Positions 36,722 through 44,903 of a DNA stretch of 64,000 bases are shown one piece after another. The notes under the pieces are model-generated. The model did no database searches, was not told where the DNA came from, and saw only the letters and a program-made list of their open reading frames with translations. The stretch comes from Corynebacterium sp. HMSC04H06. GTDB lineage: Bacteria > Actinomycetota > Actinomycetes > Mycobacteriales > Mycobacteriaceae. Both the position numbers and the translations under genes were made by a program. Every line of letters starts with the position of its first letter. Position 1 is the stretch's first letter. The stretch spans positions 1 through 64,000 of the forward strand of contig NZ_KV823410.1 of assembly GCF_001815935.1 (NCBI RefSeq). Reading direction: 5' to 3'.

Positions 36722-37144
36722 AATCTTTCCTTTCTGAGGCGGCGGGGCGGCTAGCGGCCTTGGGGCCTGGCACAGCGCCGGGGACGAGGGCCGGCGCTGC
36801 AGCCGCAACGTCAAGGCCACCACGCTACGCCTGCCACTAGGGCAGGGGCGCTAAAATACATCAAAGCTAGCACAACTGTGACCCGCGCTACACGGGATTC
36901 GGGGTGCCACTTCATGCCGCGGCGCGCGCTGGACGGTGCAGGGGATTTCCGGGGCGTGCCTTGGGCCGCAGTCAGCAGTGGCCGGAAGAAGAACGCGACC
37001 AAGGCAAAAACAGCCGTCTTTCAAAGCGCTGAAAATGTGGTCTGTGCTGCCGATTTGTGAAAGTTTTAGGAATCGGGTTATTGTTATCAAGGCTTCAACG
37101 CGAGAGGGGCGGTGAGAATTACCGCTTGTCTTTAACGAGGCTGT
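36722..37144. other. Intergenic region before the tRNA genes, no gene supported
   Basis: About 420 bp. A minus-strand ORF from ATG 36915 to 36811 would encode a 34 aa hydrophobic peptide (MKWHPESRVARV and then one membrane helix), but it has no Shine-Dalgarno sequence. The plus-strand ORF at 36878 has no recognisable features either. AT content rises from 36990 towards 37110, consistent with promoter DNA for the tRNA-Thr transcript. Confidence 0.4.
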
Positions 37145-37217
37145 GCCCCCTTAGCTCAGTCGGCAGAGCGTTTCCATGGTAAGGAAAAGGTCGACAGTTC
37201 GATTCTGTCAGGGGGCT
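37145..37217 (+). tRNA. tRNA-Thr (GGT)
   Basis: Acceptor GCCCCCT/AGGGGGC, D-arm TTAGCTCAGTCGGCAGAGC, anticodon stem TTTCC/GGAAA with loop ATGGTAA (anticodon GGT), T-arm GACAG-TTCGATT-CTGTC. Discriminator T; CCA is not encoded. Confidence 0.93.
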
Positions 37218-37270
37218 CTGTTCGTTTCTGGGGTATTATCCAACAGTGCCCTTTAAGGAAGCGGTCACTT

Positions 37271-37342
37271 GGCGGTGTAGCTCAGTGGTAGAGCAAGCGA
37301 CTCATAATCGCTGTGTCGCGAGTTCAATTCTCGCCATCGCTA
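37271..37342 (+). tRNA. tRNA-Met (CAT), elongator type
   Basis: Acceptor GGCGGTG pairs with CATCGCT (two G-T wobbles, including position 1-72). Anticodon stem AGCGA/TCGCT with loop CTCATAA, anticodon CAT. T-arm GCGAG-TTCAATT-CTCGC. Lacks the three G-C pairs of an initiator. A modified Ile-CAU tRNA cannot be fully excluded from sequence. Confidence 0.88.
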
Positions 37343-37350
37343 CCGGGAAC

Positions 37351-37376
37351 AAAAAGCGCCCTCGGGCGCTTTTTTA
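37351..37376 (+). terminator. Terminator after tRNA-Met
   Basis: AAAAGCGCCC and GGGCGCTTTT form a perfect stem around TC, followed by a T-run and TATT. Typical intrinsic terminator 9 nt after the tRNA. Confidence 0.85.
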
Positions 37377-37466
37377 TTACCGATCTCCACCGAAAATGAG
37401 GGCGGTTTATTTATTAACCCGCTACTCTGGTAGGGTAGTCCGTGCTGTTTTAAACGCAGTACGCCT

Positions 37467-37542
37467 AGGGGCGTGGCGCAATTGGTAGCGCAACGGTCTC
37501 CAAAACCGTAGGTTGCAGGTTCGAGTCCTGTCGCCCCTGCCA
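37467..37542 (+). tRNA. tRNA-Trp (CCA)
   Basis: Acceptor AGGGGCG/CGCCCCT, anticodon stem ACGGT/ACCGT with loop CTCCAAA, anticodon CCA. T-arm GCAGG-TTCGAGT-CCTGT. Discriminator G at 37539 with encoded CCA to 37542. Directly upstream of secE, the common bacterial arrangement. Confidence 0.95.
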
Positions 37543-37573
37543 AACTTATTTTCTAGCGAGGAGTTCAGACGTC

Positions 37574-37906
37574 GTGAGCGATAATCAGCGTCCAGATGCT
37601 GGCGCACAGCGCCCCACCGGTAAGCGTCAACGCTCCGGCGCCTCCACTACCTCCTCTGCTGACTACGCCAAGAAGCATGGCGGCCAGGTCGCTACCGCCA
37701 GCCCGCAAGATCAAAAGCCGGGCAATGGTGTGGCTTCCTTCCTTCCCGAGGTTGTTACCGAGGTCAAGAAGGTCGTCTGGCCGACTAGCAAGGAAATGGT
37801 CCAGTACACCCTGGTGACCTTCGGCTTCCTGATCGTGCTGACCGCTCTGGTCTGGAGTGTCGACACGCTGACCGGCCTCGGAGTTGAGTGGGTACTGACT
37901 CCTTAG
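37574..37906 (+). CDS. secE: Preprotein translocase subunit SecE
   Basis: 110 aa. The N-terminal half is a hydrophilic, disordered extension, and the C-terminal half carries the conserved amphipathic segment VVTEVKKVVWPTSKEMVQ and one membrane helix. SecE clamps SecY in the general export channel. GTG 37574 follows the tRNA-Trp by 31 nt, with GAGGAG as SD. The order trnW-secE-nusG-rplK-rplA is standard. Confidence 0.95.
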   Translation: MSDNQRPDAGAQRPTGKRQRSGASTTSSADYAKKHGGQVATASPQDQKPGNGVASFLPEVVTEVKKVVWPTSKEMVQYTLVTFGFLIVLTALVWSVDTLTGLGVEWVLTP

Positions 37907-37939
37907 TACACTAGGTAAACAGCAAGCTAGAAAGCTTAG

Positions 37940-37978
37940 TCCCGCCGCTTCCCGATGATGGGGAGGGCGGGATAATTT
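37940..37978 (+). terminator. Terminator between secE and nusG
   Basis: TCCCGCC...GGGCGGGA with an inner CTTCCC/GGGGAG extension forms a stem, followed by TAATTTATT. It suggests nusG is mostly transcribed from its own promoter. Confidence 0.65.
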
Positions 37979-37992
37979 ATTAGCCCACCGCC

Positions 37993-37998
37993 TATAAT
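37993..37998 (+). promoter_or_regulatory. nusG promoter, consensus -10
   Basis: A perfect TATAAT sits 38 nt upstream of the nusG start, just after the secE terminator. Expected start of transcription about 38005, leaving a short leader with the SD GAGGAAG. No good -35 box is visible. Confidence 0.6.
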
Positions 37999-38035
37999 CG
38001 GTGGCACGCGAAACCCCAAGGTGAGGAAGAATCCA

Positions 38036-38977
38036 GTGAGCGAAGACAACAACCTCGAGAACTCTGTCGAGTCGGCCCTGTTGGAAAGCATCCAGGACAA
38101 GGCTGCCGACGCCGCCGAGAGCGCTGAGAACGCCGAGGGCGTCGAGGCTGCCGAGAACGCGGACGCCGCCAACAACGCGGACGTTACCGCTGCCGCCGAG
38201 GCCGGCGAAGGCGAGGCCCCGGCCGCTGCCGAGGAGACTGCCGGTGAGGCCGAGTCCGCCGACGCCGCGCAGGCTGAGGGGCAGGCCGGGGAAGGCGCCG
38301 AGGGTGAAGAAGAGGTCGACCCGGAGGCGGACTACCGCCGCCGCCTGCGCGCCTTCACCTCCGAGCTGAAGAAGCGCGACGGCAAGTGGTACATCATTCA
38401 GTGCTACTCCGGCTACGAGAACAAGGTGAAGACCAATCTGGACATGCGCGCCCAGACCCTGGGCGTGGAGGACTCCATCTTCGAGGTCATCGTCCCGGTC
38501 GAGCAGGTGCTCGAGGCCAACAAGGACGGCAAGAAGAAGATCGTCAAGCGCAAGCTGCTGCCGGGCTACGTCCTGGTCCGCATGGAGCTCAACGACGCGG
38601 CCTGGTCCGTGGTCCGCGACACCCCGGGTGTTACCTCCTTCGTGGGCAACGAGGGCAACGCCACCGAGGTCAAGCCGCGCGAGGTTGCCAAGTTCCTGAT
38701 GCCGAACGACACCGCCGCGAAGACCGGCGAGGCCGCCGCCAACGCCGCCGAGGGCGAGCAGGTCGTGGCCATGCCGGAGAAGGAAGCCAAGAAGAAGATC
38801 GCCCACGACTTCCAGGTGGGCGAGGCCGTGACCATCCTGGCCGGCCCGCTGGCGTCCGTGTCCGCGACCATCTCCGAGATCGACGAGGAGACTGGCAAGA
38901 TGCAGGGCCTGGTCTCCATCTTTGGCCGCGAGACCCCGGTCGAGCTGTCGCCGACCGCTATCGAGCGCATCAACTAA
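38036..38977 (+). CDS. nusG: Transcription termination/antitermination protein NusG
   Basis: 313 aa, much longer than E. coli NusG (181). An Ala/Glu/Asp-rich acidic extension of about 95 residues precedes the NGN domain, which starts at KKRDGKWYIIQCYSGYENKVK. The KOW domain is at the C-terminus (FQVGEAVTILAGPLASVSATI...). A linker insertion rich in Ala, Glu and Lys lies between the two. NusG binds RNA polymerase to modulate pausing and couples it to ribosomes or Rho. GTG 38036 has a good SD. The long acidic N-terminus is typical of corynebacteria. Confidence 0.95.
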   Translation: MSEDNNLENSVESALLESIQDKAADAAESAENAEGVEAAENADAANNADVTAAAEAGEGEAPAAAEETAGEAESADAAQAEGQAGEGAEGEEEVDPEADYRRRLRAFTSELKKRDGKWYIIQCYSGYENKVKTNLDMRAQTLGVEDSIFEVIVPVEQVLEANKDGKKKIVKRKLLPGYVLVRMELNDAAWSVVRDTPGVTSFVGNEGNATEVKPREVAKFLMPNDTAAKTGEAAANAAEGEQVVAMPEKEAKKKIAHDFQVGEAVTILAGPLASVSATISEIDEETGKMQGLVSIFGRETPVELSPTAIERIN

Positions 38978-38984
38978 AACTCAC

Positions 38985-39030
38985 CCCAGTTTCCCGCCGG
39001 TGCGAAACGCCGGTGCGGAGACGAACTGGG
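38985..39030 (+). terminator. Hairpin after nusG with internal direct repeat
   Basis: CCCAGTT (38985-38991) pairs with AACTGGG (39024-39030). The loop contains CGCCGGTGCG twice (38995-39004 and 39008-39017), separated by AAA. No T-run follows, so it may be a processing or Rho-dependent site. Confidence 0.35.
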
Positions 39031-39032
39031 AT

Positions 39033-39062
39033 TTGGGTCTGACAGGGCCCGTCCCGTAGTAT
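39033..39062 (+). promoter_or_regulatory. Candidate rplK promoter
   Basis: TTGGGT (39033-39038) and TAGTAT (39057-39062) are separated by 18 bp. Transcription from here would give an rplK leader of about 135 nt. Inference only. Confidence 0.35.
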
Positions 39063-39203
39063 TGACCGGCGTGTGTGGCCAAGTGCCGCATACGCCGTTA
39101 TTCGTTCATCCCCGGTGGCCGAACCCGAAAGAGGGAAAGCATCCGGACGGCACCCGTTATTCATCGTGGCGGGCGTGCCGGTAACTAGGAAAGAGGTAAT
39201 TCG

Positions 39204-39641
39204 ATGGCTAAGAAGAAGGTTTCTGGCTTCATTAAGCTGCAGATCGAGGCTGGCGCCGCTAACCCGGCCCCGCCGGTTGGCCCGGCACTGGGTGCCCACG
39301 GCGTCAACATCATGGAGTTCTGCAAGGCTTATAACGCCGCAACCGAGAACCAGCGCGGCAACATCGTGCCGGTGGAAATCACTGTCTACGAGGATCGTTC
39401 CTTCGACTTCAAGCTGAAGACCCCGCCGGCAGCGAAGCTGCTGATGAAGGCCGCCGGCATCAAGAAGGGCTCGGGCGTTCCGCACACCGACAAGGTTGGC
39501 TCTGTCACCTGGGATCAGTGCAAGGAAATCGCTCAGACCAAGTTCGAGGATCTGAACGCCCGCGACATTGAGAACGGCGCCCGCATCATCGCCGGTACCG
39601 CCCGCTCCATGGGCATCACCGTCGACGGCGCGCCGGCCTAA
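39204..39641 (+). CDS. rplK: 50S ribosomal protein L11
   Basis: 145 aa. L11 binds 23S rRNA with L10 at the factor-binding stalk base and is the target of thiostrepton. The N-terminal [20 protein letters not shown] and the C-terminal [12 protein letters not shown] are diagnostic. GAAAGAGG precedes the ATG by 7 nt. Upstream leader of more than 100 nt from a likely own promoter. Confidence 0.97.
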   Translation: MAKKKVSGFIKLQIEAGAANPAPPVGPALGAHGVNIMEFCKAYNAATENQRGNIVPVEITVYEDRSFDFKLKTPPAAKLLMKAAGIKKGSGVPHTDKVGSVTWDQCKEIAQTKFEDLNARDIENGARIIAGTARSMGITVDGAPA

Positions 39642-39721
39642 GAAACAACTGCATGTGGTAGGGCCAGCTCCGGCCCGCCTAAGACCACACCACCCTTTAC
39701 TCAAGAAAAGGACTGCTAATA

Positions 39722-40426
39722 ATGAGCACCAAATCCAAGGCTTACAAGGCCGCCGCGGAAAAGGTTGACTTTTCCCGCCTATACCGTCCGCTAGAGGCCG
39801 CCAAGCTGGCCAAGGAGACCTCCTCCAAGAACTTCGACGCCACCGTCGACGTTGTCCTGCGCCTGGGCGTTGACCCGCGCAAGGCCGACCAGCTGGTCCG
39901 CGGCACCGTCTCCCTGCCGAACGGCACCGGCAAGGACGTCCGCGTGGCCGTCTTCGCCGAGGGCGAGAAGGCTACGGAGGCTGAGCAGGCTGGCGCCGAC
40001 ATCGTCGGCACCGAGCAGCTGCTCGAGGCCGTCAACGCCGGCAACCTGGACTTCGACGTAGCCATCGCCACCCCGGACCAGATGGCCAAGGTCGGCCGCG
40101 TGGCCCGCGTGCTGGGCCCGCGTGGTCTGATGCCGAACCCGAAGACCGGCACCGTGACCAACGACGTGGCTAAGGCCATCTCCGAGGTTAAGGGCGGCAA
40201 GATCTCCTTCCGCGTGGACAAGGCTTCCAACCTGCACGCCATCCTGGGCAAGGCTTCCTTCGACGCGGAAAAGCTGGCCGAGAACTACGGCGCCCTCATC
40301 GAGGAGCTCAACCGCCTGAAGCCGTCCGCTTCCAAGGGCGTCTACATGAAGAAGATCACCATCTCGACCACCAACGGTCCGGGCATCCCGGTGGATCCGT
40401 CCGTGCAGAAGAACTTCGCTGAGTAA
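39722..40426 (+). CDS. rplA: 50S ribosomal protein L1
   Basis: 234 aa. L1 binds the 23S rRNA L1 stalk and in many bacteria represses its own rplKA mRNA. Conserved: [23 protein letters not shown] and [12 protein letters not shown]. The intergenic region after rplK is 80 nt, with SD AAAGGA 10 nt before the ATG. Cotranscribed with rplK; a strong terminator follows. Confidence 0.97.
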   Translation: MSTKSKAYKAAAEKVDFSRLYRPLEAAKLAKETSSKNFDATVDVVLRLGVDPRKADQLVRGTVSLPNGTGKDVRVAVFAEGEKATEAEQAGADIVGTEQLLEAVNAGNLDFDVAIATPDQMAKVGRVARVLGPRGLMPNPKTGTVTNDVAKAISEVKGGKISFRVDKASNLHAILGKASFDAEKLAENYGALIEELNRLKPSASKGVYMKKITISTTNGPGIPVDPSVQKNFAE

Positions 40427-40467
40427 TTCCTAGCTAAGCCTTCCCACGGTCACGTAGATAAGTGCTA

Positions 40468-40509
40468 AACCCGTCCGCCCCTTCCGTTTCTGGGAGGCGG
40501 GCGGGTTTT
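40468..40509 (+). terminator. Terminator after rplA
   Basis: AACCCGTCCGCC pairs with GGCGGGCGGGTT (one mismatch) and is followed by TTG. Strong GC stem with a short T-tract at the end of the L11-L1 operon. Confidence 0.75.
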
Positions 40510-40525
40510 GCTCTATCCTCGTCCT

Positions 40526-41947
40526 ATGACACAAAAGCGCGCGGCGGTTGTAGGGGCAGGGCCGAACGGATTAACGGCGGCAGCGCGGCTGGCCCGGGCC
40601 GGCTGGGCGGTCACCGTCTTTGAGGCCCAGCCCACCCCGGGCGGGGCGGCGCGCTCCCTGCCCGGGGCGCTCGGGCGCGGCACCATCGTGGACTTCGGCG
40701 CGGCCGCGCACCCTTTCGGGCTCGTCTCCCCGGCGCTGCGCGAGCTCGGTTTTAACGACTGGGCGCACGCGCCGCTGCCGCTGGCCCACCCACTAGAGGG
40801 AAAGCCCGCCGCGCTGCTGCGGCCAGGGCTGAAAGAGACCGCCCGGGGGCTGGGCCGCGACTGTCAGCGCTGGGAGCTCATCCACCGGCCCATGGTCGAG
40901 GACCCCGAGCGCCACGCGGACAACGTTCTGCGGCCGATGGCGGGGTGGCCCCCGCACCCGGTGGACCTGACCCGCTTCGGGCTGCGGGCGCCGTGGCCGG
41001 CGCAGGCGCTGAGCCAGTTCTTCTTCCGGGAAGAACCTGCCCGAGTTTTGACGCTGGGCTCGGCCGCGCACGCGCTGTGCCCGCCGTCTCAGCCCCTGAC
41101 GGCCAGCCTCGGCGTCCTTTTCAACGCCTTTGGCATGGCGGGCGGCTGGCCCGTGGCGCGCGGCGGCACCCAGGCCATCATCGACCATCTGCTGGGGCGG
41201 CTGCGAGCGGGCGGCGGACAAGTGATTTGTGGACAGCCCATCACGAGCATGGATCAGCTCGTCGACGCCGGCGGTCGGGCCGAGTGGGACGCGGTGGTCC
41301 TGGACCTTGCCCCACGCGGCGTGTTGGGTATCGCCGGGCTGCGCCTGCCGGGGCGGGTGGCGGCCAGCCTGCGCGCGTGGCGCTACGGGCCCGGAGTGCA
41401 CAAGGTGGACTACCGTTTGAACGCCCCGGTGCCGTGGGCGGACCCGGCCGTGGGTGGTGCTGGCACGGTGCACGTGTGCGGCGGGGTGGACGATATCGAG
41501 CTGGCCGCGCGCCAGGTGGCCGCCGGGCAGCTGCCGCAGCGGCCTTTCGTGATGGTCTGCCAGCAGGCGGTGGCAGACCCCTCCCGCGGGCCCGTGCTGT
41601 GGGCCTACGCGCAGGTGCCCAACGGTTACCACGAGGCCTACCCGGGCCAGGTCACCGAGCGCATCGAGGCCCAGATCGAGCGCTTCGCGCCCGGCTTCCG
41701 GGACCTCGTCGAGGCCCGCCGGGTCAGCTCACCCGCGCAGCTGGCCGCCTATGATGCGAACCTGGTGGGCGGGGACATCGCCGCAGGCGCGATGAGCGGG
41801 CTGCAAATGCTCGCCCGCCCGCGCCTGACTGCCCACCCTTACCGCCTGGCCGACGGGGTCTATATGTGCTCGGCGGCCACCCCACCCGGCGGCGGGGTCC
41901 ACGGCATGGGCGGCTGGAACTGCGCCGGCCGGATCCTGGGGCGGTAG
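40526..41947 (+). CDS. NAD(P)/FAD-dependent oxidoreductase, phytoene-desaturase-like
   Basis: 473 aa flavin amine-oxidase superfamily protein. The N-terminal FAD motif is RAAVVGAGPNGLTAAARLA with the acidic end FEAQPTPGGAARS. The C-terminal FAD motif lies in VYMCSAATPPGGGVHGMGG. CrtI-like desaturases are the nearest family, but no other carotenoid genes are nearby, so the substrate is open. ATG 40526 follows TATCCT (40514-40519) by 6 nt, leaderless, just after the rplA terminator. It is close to its convergent photolyase neighbour. Confidence 0.8.
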   Translation: MTQKRAAVVGAGPNGLTAAARLARAGWAVTVFEAQPTPGGAARSLPGALGRGTIVDFGAAAHPFGLVSPALRELGFNDWAHAPLPLAHPLEGKPAALLRPGLKETARGLGRDCQRWELIHRPMVEDPERHADNVLRPMAGWPPHPVDLTRFGLRAPWPAQALSQFFFREEPARVLTLGSAAHALCPPSQPLTASLGVLFNAFGMAGGWPVARGGTQAIIDHLLGRLRAGGGQVICGQPITSMDQLVDAGGRAEWDAVVLDLAPRGVLGIAGLRLPGRVAASLRAWRYGPGVHKVDYRLNAPVPWADPAVGGAGTVHVCGGVDDIELAARQVAAGQLPQRPFVMVCQQAVADPSRGPVLWAYAQVPNGYHEAYPGQVTERIEAQIERFAPGFRDLVEARRVSSPAQLAAYDANLVGGDIAAGAMSGLQMLARPRLTAHPYRLADGVYMCSAATPPGGGVHGMGGWNCAGRILGR

Positions 41948-41954
41948 CGAGGGA

Positions 41955-43386
41955 CTAGATATCGTCCGGCAGGCCGGCCTGCCGCGCCGGCACGGCAGCC
42001 TTGTTTGCGCCGGCCTTGATGTCGGAGTAGGCCGCGAGCGCGGCCTTGCGCGACTTCTGCAGATCCACGATGGGCTCAGGCCCCAGGGGAGTCAGGTCTT
42101 CCGGGGCCCAGCGGCCGACGTACTCGCCGTGCGGGTCGAAGCGCTCGGCCTGGGTGACCGGGTTGAAGATCCGGAAATAGGGCGCGGCGTCGTCGCCGCA
42201 GCCGGCTATCCACTGCCAGCCGAAGGGGTTGGAGGCCGGGTCCGCGTCTACCAAGGTATCCCAGAACCAAGCCTCGCCTGCGCGCCAGTGGAGGCCTAAG
42301 TTCTTGGTGAGGAAGGAGCCGACCACCATCCGCACCCGGTTGTGCATGTAGCCGGTCTGCCACAGCTCCCGCATGCCGGCGTCGACTAGGCCGATGCCGG
42401 TGGTGCCGGCCTTCCACGCAGCAATAAGCTCGGGTTCCTCCTCGGCGCTGGCCCAGGCGAAGGAGTCGAACTGGCGGCGCACATTCACCGCGTGCAGCTC
42501 CGGCAGGTAGTAGAGGCGGTGCCAGGCGAAGTCGCGCCACAGCAGCTCGGTGAGGAACTTCTGCCCGTCGCCGGCCGGGGCCTGGTTGGTGGCCAGTAGC
42601 TCGCCGACTGCGGCCCAGACCTGGCGCGGGGATACCTCCCCGAAGCGTAGGTGGGGCGAGAGCCGCGAGGTCGCCTCCTCGGCCGGCTGATCGCGGCCCG
42701 ACTCGTAGCCGGCGATGCCCTCCAGGAAAGACTCCAGGCGCGCGCGGGCGCCGTCCTCGCCCGGGACCCAGGTCTCCCGCAGCCCGCCCGCCCAGTGCGG
42801 GTCGGCCGGCTCGCTCATCGGCTGCCGGGCGAAGCCCACGGCGCCGGCATGATTGGGGATGTCGTCCACGCCGGCGCCGCGCAGCTGGGGGACCGGGAGG
42901 GGCGCGTCGTCGCGGACCTGGGCGCGGGCGGCCTTCGAGAACGGGGTGAAGACCTGGTAGGGCTTACCGTTGCGATTGGTGACCTCCCACGGCTCCACCA
43001 GGGTGTGGCCCGGGTGCGAGGCGACCTTAACGTCGCGGGCCTGGAGCTCGGACTTGACCGCGGCGTCAACCTCCCGCCAGGGCTTGTGGTAGCGGCGGGA
43101 CCAGGCCACCGCGTCGATGCCCAGGTCGGCCACGAGGCGGGGGGGTGAGCTCGCGGGCATCGCCGGCCGCACGCAGCAGCGGCACGCCGTGGGCATCCAG
43201 GGAACGCGCCAGCCGCGCCAGGGAGACCTCGCGCCACCAACCCGCCGCCGCGCCCAGCGGACGGGCGGGGTAGGTAGCCGGCTCGTCTAGGACCACCGCG
43301 ACCACGGGGCCGCGCTCGTTGGCCCAGTCCAGCGCCTGGTTATCGAGCAGGCGAAGATCGTCGCGAAACCACATCAGGCTAGTCAT
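41955..43386 (-). pseudogene. phrB: Deoxyribodipyrimidine photolyase, frameshifted
   Basis: The N-terminus (MTSLMWFRDDLRLLDNQALDW from ATG 43386) and the rest of the photolyase are in different frames. The shift is at a run of seven C on the coding strand (43139-43145): with six C, DARELTPRLVADLGIDAVAW reads through, giving about 477 aa. The downstream part keeps the family motifs, for example FLTELLWRDFAWH, WKAGTTGIGLVDAGMRELWQTGYMHNR and NPFGWQWIAGCGDDAAPYFRIFNP. A class I CPD photolyase uses FAD and light to split pyrimidine dimers. Homopolymer slippage, phase variation or a sequencing error are all possible. Confidence 0.85.
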
Positions 43387-43445
43387 GGGCCAAGCCTACC
43401 AACGCCGCCCGCGCAGACGATTTTTTAAATCTGTAGGCCGGGTGC

Positions 43446-43720
43446 TAGGGTATACAGCGAAGTTTGAACGGGAGGTTTCCCGAGCTCAAGTTTCACCGAA
43501 GACCGTTGGTCACCTTCTTGTTGGAAGGTCGAAGGTTTCCCATCCACGGGAACGGCCCACGCAGGAGACACTTGTGCATCACATCCTATGTGTGCGCCCT
43601 GTGCTCTTGCACGGGGCTTTTTTGATGCGACGACCGGGCGAGTTAAAGCCCGCCCGGGGCAAGCTAGAAAAAGCTCCGGCGGAAAAACAAGAGATGTTTT
43701 GGAAGGAGGCGAGAGTTAAG
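43446..43720 (+). promoter_or_regulatory. rplJ leader (L10 leader) with promoter
   Basis: Long leader before rplJ, of the kind to which L10-L12 binds for feedback in many bacteria. A -10-like TAGGGT (43446-43451) or TATACA (43451-43456) starts it. The part 43500-43570 contains several imperfect stems, followed by an intrinsic terminator hairpin at 43596-43623 and about 100 nt before the start. I infer an autoregulatory leader from position and structure. Confidence 0.65.
43596..43623 (+). terminator. Attenuator in the rplJ leader
   Basis: GCCCTGTGC pairs with GCACGGGGC (one G-T wobble), loop TCTT, followed by six T. A complete intrinsic terminator 97 nt upstream of rplJ, so transcription of rplJL is probably attenuated. 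Confidence 0.8.
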
Positions 43721-44242
43721 ATGGCAAACCCGAAGAACACCGCAGACCTGGCGGAGCTGAAGGGCAAGCTCGACGCTGCTGATGCGTTCGTGCTGACCGA
43801 GTACCGCGGCCTGACCGTGGCACAGCTTTCCGAGCTGCGTAACAACCTGGGCTTTGACGTTGACTACTCCGTCGCCAAGAACACCCTCTTCAAGATCGCT
43901 GCCAAGGAAGCTGGCATCGAGGGTCTTGACGAGCACCTGGCCGGCCCGACCGCTATCGCCTTCATCAAGGGCGAGGCTGTCGACGCTGCCAAGGTGATGA
44001 AGAAGTTCGCCGAGGATCACGACGCGTTCATCGTCAAGGGCGGTTACATGGACGGCAACGCTTTGACTGCCGACCAGGTCAAGGCCATTGCTGACCTTGA
44101 CAACCGTGAGACCACGCTGGCCAAGCTGGCTGGCGCTATGAAGGGTTCTATGGCGAAGGCTGCCGCTCTCTTCAACGCTCCTGCAATCAAGGCCGTATGT
44201 ACCGTTGCGGCTCTGCAGGACAAGAAGGAAGCAGAAGCTTAA
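43721..44242 (+). CDS. rplJ: 50S ribosomal protein L10
   Basis: 173 aa stalk protein that anchors L7/L12 dimers. N-terminus MANPKNTADLAELKGKLD, then AFVLTEYRGLTVAQLSELR. The reading frame opens earlier, but ATG 43721 has AAGGAGG 11 nt upstream and matches the family length. The C-terminal helix that binds L7/L12 is present. Transcribed with rplL. Confidence 0.96.
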   Translation: MANPKNTADLAELKGKLDAADAFVLTEYRGLTVAQLSELRNNLGFDVDYSVAKNTLFKIAAKEAGIEGLDEHLAGPTAIAFIKGEAVDAAKVMKKFAEDHDAFIVKGGYMDGNALTADQVKAIADLDNRETTLAKLAGAMKGSMAKAAALFNAPAIKAVCTVAALQDKKEAEA

Positions 44243-44322
44243 GAATTCGCGCACAACCTGCGCAACAACTACACCACTACCGAGACGCTATTGCAGCGCT
44301 CACATAAGAAAGGATGCTTACC

Positions 44323-44712
44323 ATGGCTAAGCTCACCAAGGACGAGCTCATTGAAGCTTTCAAGGAAATGACCCTCATCGAGCTCTCCGAGTTCGTCAAG
44401 GAATTCGAAGAGGTCTTCGACGTTGAGGCTGCCGCTCCGGTCGCCGCTGTTGCTGCAGGCGCTCCGGCTGCCGGCGGCGAGGCTGCTGCTGAGGAGAAGG
44501 ACGAGTTCGACGTCGTTCTGACCGACGCTGGCGCCAAGAAGATCGGCGTCATCAAGGCTGTCCGCGAGATCGTCTCCGGCCTGGGCCTGAAGGAAGCCAA
44601 GGAGCTGGTTGAGTCCGCTCCGAAGGCCATCCTGGAAGGCGCCAACAAGGACGACGCCGAGGCTGCCAAGACCAAGCTGGAAGAGGCTGGCGCTTCCGTC
44701 GAGCTGAAGTAG
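44323..44712 (+). CDS. rplL: 50S ribosomal protein L7/L12
   Basis: 129 aa. N-terminal dimerisation domain [20 protein letters not shown], Ala/Gly-rich hinge ([19 protein letters not shown]) and C-terminal domain [21 protein letters not shown] that contacts elongation factors. ATG 44323 has SD AAAGGA; an in-frame ATG nine bases earlier is unlikely. 80 nt after rplJ. Confidence 0.96.
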   Translation: MAKLTKDELIEAFKEMTLIELSEFVKEFEEVFDVEAAAPVAAVAAGAPAAGGEAAAEEKDEFDVVLTDAGAKKIGVIKAVREIVSGLGLKEAKELVESAPKAILEGANKDDAEAAKTKLEEAGASVELK

Positions 44713-44764
44713 TCTGAACTAGACTCACCTCGGCTTCGGCCTGAGCCTTCTTAAGGCTTTAACC

Positions 44765-44811
44765 ACCTCCGCCTGCCCCGCATCACCGCGGGAGCGGGCG
44801 GAGGTCTTTTT
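44765..44811 (+). terminator. Terminator after rplL
   Basis: ACCTCCGCCTGCCCCGC pairs imperfectly with the GCGGGAGCGGGCGGAGGT segment, followed by CTTTTTAT. A long GC-rich stem with T-tract ends the rplJL operon. Confidence 0.8.
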
Positions 44812-44903
44812 ATGCCTCCACCCGCGGCGGGGGAGGGGTCGCGCGCTAGAAACCGGGTGTTTCGTTATCAACCGGCAATTGCTGGGTTGTAAGATGCTGT
44901 ACC

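Noticed and set aside
36811..37002. Minus-strand 34-63 aa hydrophobic ORF upstream of the M3 peptidase
   Set aside because: One membrane-like helix but no Shine-Dalgarno sequence, no recognisable family and no coding signature; kept only as a note in the gap entry.
37145..37542. tRNA cluster as an integration (att) hot spot
   Set aside because: No integrase, direct repeat of a tRNA 3' end or composition shift nearby; it is the normal cluster upstream of secE.
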